Part shown: piece after piece, positions 30,799 to 37,879 of the stretch
How positions within the stretch are numbered: the first letter of the stretch is position 1
Layout of the letters: each line of letters begins with the position of its first letter
DNA from: Polyangiaceae bacterium
GTDB taxonomy: Bacteria; Myxococcota_A; Polyangia; Polyangiales; Polyangiaceae
DNA: 43,094 nt
Reading direction: 5' to 3'
NCBI GenBank assembly: GCA_025937895.1
Contig: JAICQL010000043.1
Coordinates: 1-43,094 of the forward strand
Notes under the pieces: generated by a model
What the model saw: only the letters and a program-made list of their open reading frames with translations
The model's database searches: none
What the model was told of the DNA's origin: nothing
Made by a program: the position numbers and the translations under genes

Positions 30799-33228
30799 CT
30801 GGGCCGGCGCAAGACACGCGGCTGGCTCTTCGCTGGCGCCTGGCTGATGACTCCGGGAGCGCTGGCTGCTCCGGGCGTCGGCGCTGACGTTTCGGCAGCG
30901 CCGGCGGGCAGCGCCAGCGCCGAGCCTACCGAGCAGAGCGAGCCTACCGAGCAGAGCGGGCAGAGCGGGCAGGACTCAGCGGCCGCGGTGCTGCCGATCA
31001 CTCCGCCGCGGCTCTCGAGCGAGGCGCTCGTGGGCTATCCGGAGGGGGCCTCGGGAGGCGCGGAGGTGCTGCTGGAGCTGGTGGTGGCTGCCAGTGGTGA
31101 GGTGCGGGACGCGCAGGTCGTGACCGGCGCCGAGCCGTTTGCGTCCGCGGCGCTGGCTGCAGCCCGGGGCTGGCGCTTCGAGCCCGCCCGGCGGGGCGAG
31201 CAGCCCGTGGCCGCTCGCATTCGCTTCCAGGTAGTGTTTCACGAGCCTGAGCCCGAAGCGGCACCGGCCAGCGCCGAGCCGGGCGCTCCCGGCGTCTCGG
31301 CGGCGGGTCCAGCGCCGCCGCCGATCGAGGTCACCGTCACCGGTCAGCGCCCGCCGGCACACGCGCACACCTTCAGCCGCGCCGAGGTGCGGCAGCTGCC
31401 GGGCGCCTTCGGCGATCCCTTCCGCGCCATCGAGAGCTTGCCCGGTGTGACCCCGATCCTGTCCGGGGTGCCGTTCTTCTACGTACGCGGGGCACCGCCG
31501 GGCAATGTCGGCTACTTCCTGGACGGGATCCGGCTGCCGCTCCTGTATCACGTGGGCCTGGGCCCCTCGGTCGTGCACCCGGCGCTGGTCTCGCGCGTGG
31601 AGCTCTACCCCGGGGCGTATCCCACCCGTTACGGGCGCTTCGCGGGGGCGGTCGTTGCCGCCGAGGTGAACGAGCCCGGCGAGCAAACCTGGGGCGAGTG
31701 GCAGCTGCGTCTGTTCGACGTGGGCGCGCTCGCCGAGGCGCCCTTCGCGGACGGCCGCGGCCACGTGCTACTGGGCGGCCGCTACTCTTACACCGCATAC
31801 CTGCTGTCGTTGCTGAGCGAGGAGGACGTGCGGCTCGAGTACTGGGACTATCAGCTGCGCGCAAGCTACAGCCTGACGGCTGCCCACACACTCGGGCTAT
31901 TCGTGTTTGGCTCGTTCGACTACTTCGGCGAGGACACGCCCGCGACCGACGATGAGCTGTTCAGCTCCGAGTTTCACCGCATCGATCTCCGCCATCGCTA
32001 CAGGCCGAGCGACGGTAGCGAGCTGACCACGGCGCTCACCCTGGGGCTGGACCGCACACGGGTGGCCGAGGACACGGGCAGCGCGCTCAATCGTCGCGTG
32101 CAGCTGCGCTCCGAATACCGCCGCTCGCTGAGCTCGTCGCTGGAGCTGCGCGCGGGCCTGGACGGCTCGCTCGACTACTACACGATCGAAGCGCAGCTCG
32201 ACGGCGAGGTGGGGGAGGTGGAGCCGCCCGTGCTGGATCCATCCGCAGATCCGCGCCCGCCATCGGCCGCGCTCCCGCGCGAGCAGGACGAAGAGAGCGA
32301 GGATGAGCGTCGCTTTCGGGTGCTGTTTCCGACCCGCGTGGATCACGTGGCGGGGCTGTTCGGCGAGCTGGGCTGGCAGGCGCAACGCGGGCTGCGGGTC
32401 ACGGGCGGCCTGCGTTCGGACGTGTATGCCTCGGGCGGGGCGCTGGCGTTTTCGCTCGAGCCGCGCCTGTCGGCGGAGCTCCAGGTGAGCGAGCGCCTGA
32501 CCCTCAAACATGCGCTCGGGCTCGCGGCACAGCCCCCCAGCTTCGTGGTGCCGGTCGCCGGCTTCGAGATCGGCGGGCTGCCGGGCGGGCTGCAGCGCAG
32601 CCTGCAGTCGAGCGCTGGCGCGGAGTACCAGCTGCCTGAGGGCATGAAGCTCAGCCTCACCCTGTTTCAGAACGCCTTCTTCAACATGACCGACGTGCTC
32701 AGCCTGGCCCGAGTGCAGGACGAGGACGATCTGGAGCCAGACGCGCGCACCCGCGGTCAGGCGTACGGGCTGGAGCTGATGTTTCATCGAGACCTGAGCC
32801 GGAAGCTGGGCGGCTTTGTCGCCTACACGCTGTCGCGCTCGGTGCGTTCCTCCGGCATCGGTCGGGTGCCGGCGTCGTTCGATCGCACCCATGTGCTGAA
32901 CACCGCGCTCGGCTACGATCTGGGGCGTAACTGGCGGGTGGGCGGTCACTTCATGTACTACACCGGCAACCCATCGTTCGCGAATGCCCTGGGTCTGGAC
33001 CCAGAGGGCCCCGGCGGGCGCTTGCCGGCGTATCACCGACTCGACGTGCGGATCGAGAAGCGCTGGCCGCTGGGCACCTCGGGCGGATTCGCGGCGCTGG
33101 TGCTGGAGTGGCTGAACGCGACCCTGAGCAAGGAGGTCGTCAGCCGTGACTGTGGCGGCGGCAGCTGTGAGGACGAGGCCATTGGTCCCATCACGATCCC
33201 CAGCCTGGCCTTCGAGGGCCGCCTGTGA
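30799..33228 (+). CDS. TonB-dependent receptor with TonB-C-like domain, probable CTG start
   Basis: 809 residues from CTG 30799. The first ATG in frame (30847) falls inside the signal peptide; reading back gives GRRKTRGWLFAGAWLMTPGALA, a textbook leader, and no ATG, GTG or TTG exists in frame as far back as about 30700. CTG 30799 lies eight bases after GGAGG; CTG 30793 overlaps the previous stop as CTGA and is the alternative. A Gln/Ser/Glu repeat follows, then a TonB C-terminal-like domain (SGGAEVLLELVVAASGEV, AALAAARGWRFEPARRGEQP), a plug (VTVTGQRPPAHAHTFSRAEV, FFYVRGAPPGNVGYFLDGI) and a barrel ending ITIPSLAFEGRL. Unlike the first receptor it lacks the carboxypeptidase-regulatory-like domain. 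Ligand unknown. Confidence 0.9.
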   Translation: MGRRKTRGWLFAGAWLMTPGALAAPGVGADVSAAPAGSASAEPTEQSEPTEQSGQSGQDSAAAVLPITPPRLSSEALVGYPEGASGGAEVLLELVVAASGEVRDAQVVTGAEPFASAALAAARGWRFEPARRGEQPVAARIRFQVVFHEPEPEAAPASAEPGAPGVSAAGPAPPPIEVTVTGQRPPAHAHTFSRAEVRQLPGAFGDPFRAIESLPGVTPILSGVPFFYVRGAPPGNVGYFLDGIRLPLLYHVGLGPSVVHPALVSRVELYPGAYPTRYGRFAGAVVAAEVNEPGEQTWGEWQLRLFDVGALAEAPFADGRGHVLLGGRYSYTAYLLSLLSEEDVRLEYWDYQLRASYSLTAAHTLGLFVFGSFDYFGEDTPATDDELFSSEFHRIDLRHRYRPSDGSELTTALTLGLDRTRVAEDTGSALNRRVQLRSEYRRSLSSSLELRAGLDGSLDYYTIEAQLDGEVGEVEPPVLDPSADPRPPSAALPREQDEESEDERRFRVLFPTRVDHVAGLFGELGWQAQRGLRVTGGLRSDVYASGGALAFSLEPRLSAELQVSERLTLKHALGLAAQPPSFVVPVAGFEIGGLPGGLQRSLQSSAGAEYQLPEGMKLSLTLFQNAFFNMTDVLSLARVQDEDDLEPDARTRGQAYGLELMFHRDLSRKLGGFVAYTLSRSVRSSGIGRVPASFDRTHVLNTALGYDLGRNWRVGGHFMYYTGNPSFANALGLDPEGPGGRLPAYHRLDVRIEKRWPLGTSGGFAALVLEWLNATLSKEVVSRDCGGGSCEDEAIGPITIPSLAFEGRL
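30922..30957 (+). repeat. Two identical 18-base units in receptor linker
   Basis: GAGCCTACCGAGCAGAGC occurs twice in tandem (30922-30939, 30940-30957) and is followed by partial GGGCAGAGC units. It encodes EPTEQS twice, then GQSGQ, in the linker after the signal peptide. Slippage could vary linker length in frame. Confidence 0.85.
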
Positions 33229-33250
33229 GCGCGCCGGGCAGCTGAGCGGG

Positions 33251-34273
33251 TCAGGCCCGGGCCAGAGCTCGACCGAGCGCCGCCCTGGCGCGCTCGGCCG
33301 CAAGCGGCCAGCTGGGGAGCTGTTGCTGGCGGCGCCAGCAGGCTGCCGCCAGGCTCTGGCGCTCGGGTTCTGAATCGAGCAGTTGCAGCAGGTACTCAGC
33401 AAAGCGCTGCCGATCGCCGATCTCACACAGCAGGCCTTCTTGCCCGTGCTGGATCATCTGGCGCGCGGCGCCCGCGGCGTAAGCGACGGCCGGCACGCTG
33501 GCGGCGAGCGCCTCCAGCAAGACCAGCGGTTGATTCTCGTCGTAGCTCGGCATCAGCAGCAGGTCTGCGCTGCGCACCTTGCGCTGCACCTCTTCCGGCG
33601 GCAGCTGTCCGATCAGCTCCACGTTGGGCAGCGGCGCCACGCACGCGCGCACCTGCGCGGCGTAGTCCGGATCCACCTCCAGGCTGCCCAGCACTTGCCA
33701 GTGCCACTCACGGCCCGCCAGCGCTGCGCTGCTCAGCAGCTCCGCCACGTCGAGAAAGCCCTTGCGCGGCGTGACCGCACCCACCGACACCAGCCGGCAC
33801 GGACCCGTGCGAACGCGCGGCGGCGCGCGCCAGCCCTCGTCCAGGCCCGGATCAGCCACCACCCAGCGGCTGCTACGCGCCTCGGCTTCTGGCAGCCAGC
33901 GAGCATAGTGCTGGCCAGGCACCACCACGGCCTGCAGCTGCGCCAGGGTCTGCAGCTCGAAGGGCGTGGGCGTGGCTGGGGTCGGCAGGCCTCGCTCGGC
34001 CGCGCGGATCAAGGAAGGAAACGAGTGGAGCATCATGCCCACGCGCCGGCCGCGCGCCAGCAGGCGCAAGAACGGCGGCGCGTGCTCCTCCGTCAACCAG
34101 ATGCTGTCCATGAGCAGCGGGCGGTCGCCCGCGAGCTGCTCGAGCTCCGGCAGGCGCTCCGCCGCCAGATCGAGCAACTCCCAGAGCCCGTGTTGCGCCA
34201 TGCGCGCGTTGTAGAGAAAGCCTCCGGAGATGCGGCCAGCGCTGGGGGGTTGAACTAACAGTGGCGAGGTCAC
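33251..34273 (-). CDS. GT4-family glycosyltransferase
   Basis: 340-residue GT-B glycosyltransferase expected to transfer a sugar from a nucleotide donor to a lipid- or polysaccharide acceptor in the cytoplasm. The C-terminal half is typical of family 4: LVSVGAVTPRKGFLDVAELL, VELIGQLPPEEVQRKVRSADLLLMPS and the E-x7-E motif YDENQPLVLLEA (Glu246 and Glu254), which contacts the donor. The N-terminal half (ISGGFLYNARMAQHG, LLMDSIWLTEEHAPPFL, RRVGMMLHSFPS) carries the acceptor-side G-G-x-x-Y-N start common in mannosyltransferases. GTG 34273 is the start. Divergent from the GT2 fusion gene by 121 bases and convergent with the second TonB receptor. Likely part of surface glycan synthesis. Confidence 0.88.
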   Translation of the reverse strand: MTSPLLVQPPSAGRISGGFLYNARMAQHGLWELLDLAAERLPELEQLAGDRPLLMDSIWLTEEHAPPFLRLLARGRRVGMMLHSFPSLIRAAERGLPTPATPTPFELQTLAQLQAVVVPGQHYARWLPEAEARSSRWVVADPGLDEGWRAPPRVRTGPCRLVSVGAVTPRKGFLDVAELLSSAALAGREWHWQVLGSLEVDPDYAAQVRACVAPLPNVELIGQLPPEEVQRKVRSADLLLMPSYDENQPLVLLEALAASVPAVAYAAGAARQMIQHGQEGLLCEIGDRQRFAEYLLQLLDSEPERQSLAAACWRRQQQLPSWPLAAERARAALGRALARA

Positions 34274-34394
34274 GCGAGTGCTGGGCTTGTACCAGGAAGC
34301 AGGTTCCCGACAGCAGTTGCCGTGAAGGCCGACCGGTGGGTCAATGCTGCGCGCAGTAGCGTGCCGTGCCGGCGCCGACTACGTTTCGCCGGCC

Positions 34395-35936
34395 ATGACG
34401 CCAGTGGACCGCCCCAGAGTGCTCATCTTTATCGTCGCTTATTACGCTGAATCCACCTTGCGCTGGGTGCTCGATCGCATCCCGCAGCGGATGTTCGACC
34501 AGTTCGACTGCGAGATCCTGGTGGTGGACGATGCGTCAAAGGACCGCACCTTCGAGGTGGGCTCCGAATACCAGCGCGATCACGCCAGCGTGCGCATGAC
34601 GCTGCTGCGCAACGAGCACAACCAGGGCTACGGCGGCAATCAGAAGGTGGGCTACTCGTACGCCCTCGCGCAGGGCTTTGACTACGTGGCGCTGGTGCAC
34701 GGTGACGGCCAGTACGCTCCGGAGGAGCTGCCGCGCTTGCTGGAGCCGCTCACCTCGGATGTGGCGGACGCGGTGTTTGGCAGCCGCATGATGACGCCGG
34801 GCAACGCGCGCAAGGGGGGCATGCCGCTCTACAAATACGTGGGCAATCGCATCCTGACCACGGTGCAGAACGCGCTCCTTGGCTCCGCACTGTCCGAGTT
34901 TCACAGCGGCTATCGCATCTATTCCGTCCGGGCGCTGCAGCGCATCCCATTCCGCCTGAACTCGAACGACTTCCATTTTGACACCGAGATCATCATCCAG
35001 CTCTTGAACGCCGGCGCCCGCATCAAGGAGCTGCCGATCCCGACGTACTACGGGGACGAGATCTGCCGGGTGAACGGCATGAAATATGCGCGCGACGTGG
35101 TCTGGGCCACGCTGCAGAACGTGGCGCACCGCTCGGGTATTCGCTACCAGCGGCGCTTCGAGCCACGGCACGAGGGCAATGTCCACTATGATCTGAAGCT
35201 CGGCTATGCGAGCAGCCACACCTATGCCCTGGAGGCCGTGCCGTCCGGGGCCCGCGTGCTCGATATTGGCTCGGGGCCGGGCGGGCTGGCGGGCGAGCTG
35301 CTGAAGAAGGGTTGCCAGGTGACCCTGGTAGATCAGTACCCGGCGCAGGTGGACGGCGGTGACGTGCAGGTCGTGGTGCAGAACCTGGACGACGACATCA
35401 GCTTCGACTCCAGCGACCAGGATGTGCTGCTGTTGCTGGATGTGATCGAGCACCTGCGCGACCCCGAGCGCTTCCTGGAGCAGCTGCGCCGCCAGTTTGG
35501 CTACGAGCCGAAGAAGCTAATCCTGACCACGCCGAACGTGGCCTTCGTGCTGGTGCGCCTGATGCTGGCGCTGGGGCAATTCAACTACGGCAAAGCCGGC
35601 ATCCTGGATCGCACGCACACCCGCCTGTTCACGTTCCGCACCATCCGCCGCCTGCTGACGGACGAGGGCTTCCGCATCAAGCGCATCCGGGGCGTGCCCG
35701 CGCCGTTCCCCAAGGTGCTGGGCAATGGCCTGCTGGGTAAGCTGGCCATCAGCTCCAACGTGGCGCTGATCCGCCTCAGTAGGACGCTGTTTTCGTATCA
35801 GATCTACGTGGAGGCGGAGTCCACGCCCGACGTCTCGTTCGTCCTGGCCGACGCGCGCCGTCGCAGCAGGCCGCCGCAGATGGGTGTGGAGCCGCAGCAC
35901 CACCACGCCGAAGCGCCGCTGGGCGCGCGCGGCTGA
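34395..35936 (+). CDS. GT2 glycosyltransferase fused to SAM-dependent methyltransferase
   Basis: 513-residue bifunctional protein. Residues 7-250 are a GT-A family 2 transferase resembling dolichyl/polyprenyl-phosphate sugar synthases: VLIFIVAYYAE, VVDDASKD (45-50), NQGYGGNQKVGYSYAL, HGDGQYAPEEL (102-112, the metal/donor D-x-D region) and FHSGYRIYSVRAL. Residues about 265-460 are a class I methyltransferase with motif I VLDIGSGPGG (288-297), VTLVDQYP, DVLLLLDVIEHLRDPERFLEQL and KLILTTPNVAF, matching Methyltransf_11/23. No transmembrane helix is obvious apart from a moderately hydrophobic VALIRLSRTLFSYQI stretch. The fusion implies that the same lipid-linked sugar is both attached and methylated, or that one complex does both. 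ATG 34395 is preferred to 34344, which adds an unmatched tail. Confidence 0.92.
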   Translation: MTPVDRPRVLIFIVAYYAESTLRWVLDRIPQRMFDQFDCEILVVDDASKDRTFEVGSEYQRDHASVRMTLLRNEHNQGYGGNQKVGYSYALAQGFDYVALVHGDGQYAPEELPRLLEPLTSDVADAVFGSRMMTPGNARKGGMPLYKYVGNRILTTVQNALLGSALSEFHSGYRIYSVRALQRIPFRLNSNDFHFDTEIIIQLLNAGARIKELPIPTYYGDEICRVNGMKYARDVVWATLQNVAHRSGIRYQRRFEPRHEGNVHYDLKLGYASSHTYALEAVPSGARVLDIGSGPGGLAGELLKKGCQVTLVDQYPAQVDGGDVQVVVQNLDDDISFDSSDQDVLLLLDVIEHLRDPERFLEQLRRQFGYEPKKLILTTPNVAFVLVRLMLALGQFNYGKAGILDRTHTRLFTFRTIRRLLTDEGFRIKRIRGVPAPFPKVLGNGLLGKLAISSNVALIRLSRTLFSYQIYVEAESTPDVSFVLADARRRSRPPQMGVEPQHHHAEAPLGARG

Positions 35937-35952
35937 GCATCTCCAGCACCAT

Positions 35953-35989
35953 GGGCGAGCTCAGGGCTCGAGCGGCCCCTGGCTCGCCC
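35953..35989. terminator. Two-way terminator hairpin between convergent genes
   Basis: GGGCGAGC (35953-35960) pairs with GCTCGCCC (35982-35989); inside, after one bulged T, CAGGG pairs with CCCTG. The 13-base-pair stem lies in the 69-base gap between the GT2 fusion and the sulfatase-fold gene, which end toward each other. Confidence 0.6.
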
Positions 35990-36005
35990 GGCAGCGGAGC
36001 CGTCT

Positions 36006-37748
36006 TCAGCGCAGCTGATGCTCCGCTGCCGCCGCGTCGAGGCGCTCCTGAATTGGCGGCCAGATGCCTGGATCGACAGCTAGCGGCTCGCTGCTGAAGT
36101 CGGCCAGCAGCTCCTCCATGAAGCGCTCCATGCCCACGTGGGGCAGGGGCTGATCCGGGATCATGCCCGGGATGTAGCCGCGCCTGAGGAACGGCGCGAC
36201 GAAGGCCGCGTTGCGGCTGGCCACGTGGATCGGCACCGACCACGTCAAGTTGTTGGGGCCAGTGACCTGCTGGTGGGGCTGGTGATCGCCGACGAAGATG
36301 ACGAGCGTGTCATCCTTCACGAACTTGGTTAGATAGCCCTCCATCACCCGCAGCTCGTAGGCGATCGCCGCGGCATAGCCCTCGTGGATCTGCTCTGGGT
36401 TGCTCCAGCTGGTCTCGTAGGCCTCGCGGCCAGCGGTGTGCAGGATGGAGCCATCCCCCAGGGTGGACCAGTCCTCGATGTAGCGCGGGATGTCGTTGAA
36501 GGGCGCGTGGCTCGACACCAGCGCGACCTGGATGAACAGCGGCTGCGTGCTCTTCTCGATCTTGTCGCGATGGATGTGAAACAGGGTGTACTGGTCCGCC
36601 ATCGGCGCCCAGCCATAGCGCGGCCCCCGGTAACCCATCTGCCAGGAGAAGTAGTGGTCGCGGAAGCCGTAGTAATCATCCATGCCCGGCCACGAGCGGG
36701 TGGTGCCCGGCATGACCAGCACGGGTAGGTAGCCGGCGCTGCGAAAGCGATCGGCGAGCGCCGGGGGCTTCAGCTCATCGAGGATCTGCGAGTGCAGGTG
36801 GCTGATGACCTTGACCCCGGTGTCCAGGGTCATGTGTGCGAACCAGGAGAAGCCCCCGTAGGTAGGCGAGGTCATAAAATCGGAGGCCACGTGGAAGCCG
36901 GCGGCCTCGAGGTTTTTCTGCATCTCCTCGTAGCGAGGCTGCAGCAGCTCCCGCTGGCGAGGCTGCACCAGCGCCGTCCGACCATAGGATTCGACGAAGA
37001 TCAGCAACACGTCGTTGCCCTGCAGCTTGTCGAGGAACGTCCCGTCGCCGATCCGCTCGCGGACGTCCGCGATGGACTTGATGATCTTCTTGCGCTCGCG
37101 GGGCAGGCGATTGGTGTGCCGGATCTCCTCCGCGATGCGCTGCGATACCTCGCGCTGATAGAGCTCGGGGCCGCCCAGCTCCTGGCTCACCACGATGCCT
37201 GTGGTGACCAGCAGCAAGCCCGCGGTGGCGCGGCGGAAGAAGGGAAACTGCGCGCGCCGGTACACCTCGCCCAGCATGGCCGCGACCAGGCCGATGCTGC
37301 CCAGCACGAACACCAGGAACACCGCGCTGTAGCCGACCACCGCGCGCGCCGGGCTGCTGTCGTACAGCAGCTTGAAGAACTCCGGGATCAGGTGCTTGTC
37401 CAAGATGACGTGGAAGTCCCGGTACAAGAAGCGGTGGGAGATGTTGTCTGCGGTCTCGAACAGGCGGACCAGGAGCGTCAGCACGCCCAGGATGAGAAAC
37501 CCCCACCAGCGCACGCGCACGCCCAGGCGTCGCGCCAGCACGAGCGCACCCAAAGTCAGCGGCACCTCCAGCGGCAAGGTCAGGTGCCGCACGAACGGCA
37601 TCGGAATGGGGTAGCGAAGATTGAGCCAGAGGCTGAGCAGCACCGTGAATCCGAGCAGCACGACCAGGTCGAGCGCGTATCGAACGGCAGGGGCTTGCAG
37701 CGCGGGGAAGCGCTCGCGCAGAGGCCGGAGAGTCAATTTCCTGAGCAT
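36006..37748 (-). CDS. LtaS-like membrane sulfatase-fold phosphotransferase/hydrolase
   Basis: 580-residue inner membrane enzyme of the alkaline phosphatase/sulfatase fold. Four to five transmembrane helices lie in residues 25-190 (LDLVVLLGFTVLLSLWL, LPLEVPLTLGALVLA, WWGFLILGVLTLLV, AVFLVFVLGSIGLVAAML). The periplasmic domain begins NDVLLIFVESYGR (246-257), the metal-binding acidic residue, then TYGGFSWFAH (296-305) with Ser301 as probable nucleophile, and closes with IFVGDHQPHQ (485-491), the second metal site. This layout is that of lipoteichoic acid synthase and phosphoethanolamine transferases. Acceptor and donor cannot be deduced. ATG 37748 is the start. Located beside glycan genes, it probably decorates a surface lipid or polymer. 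Gene 5' side: 131 bases to the preceding gene on the same strand. Confidence 0.9.
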   Translation of the reverse strand: MLRKLTLRPLRERFPALQAPAVRYALDLVVLLGFTVLLSLWLNLRYPIPMPFVRHLTLPLEVPLTLGALVLARRLGVRVRWWGFLILGVLTLLVRLFETADNISHRFLYRDFHVILDKHLIPEFFKLLYDSSPARAVVGYSAVFLVFVLGSIGLVAAMLGEVYRRAQFPFFRRATAGLLLVTTGIVVSQELGGPELYQREVSQRIAEEIRHTNRLPRERKKIIKSIADVRERIGDGTFLDKLQGNDVLLIFVESYGRTALVQPRQRELLQPRYEEMQKNLEAAGFHVASDFMTSPTYGGFSWFAHMTLDTGVKVISHLHSQILDELKPPALADRFRSAGYLPVLVMPGTTRSWPGMDDYYGFRDHYFSWQMGYRGPRYGWAPMADQYTLFHIHRDKIEKSTQPLFIQVALVSSHAPFNDIPRYIEDWSTLGDGSILHTAGREAYETSWSNPEQIHEGYAAAIAYELRVMEGYLTKFVKDDTLVIFVGDHQPHQQVTGPNNLTWSVPIHVASRNAAFVAPFLRRGYIPGMIPDQPLPHVGMERFMEELLADFSSEPLAVDPGIWPPIQERLDAAAAEHQLR

Positions 37749-37879
37749 GGACGCCCCGGCGTCTTGGCCCGGAAATGGCGCTCGAGTCCAGGGAGAGATT
37801 GGAGTCGCGCGCGGCTTCGTGCGCGGCAGCGCGGGATTTGTGCGCAGGCTCTCTGGCCAGTGGTCTTTTTTGGCGCGAC

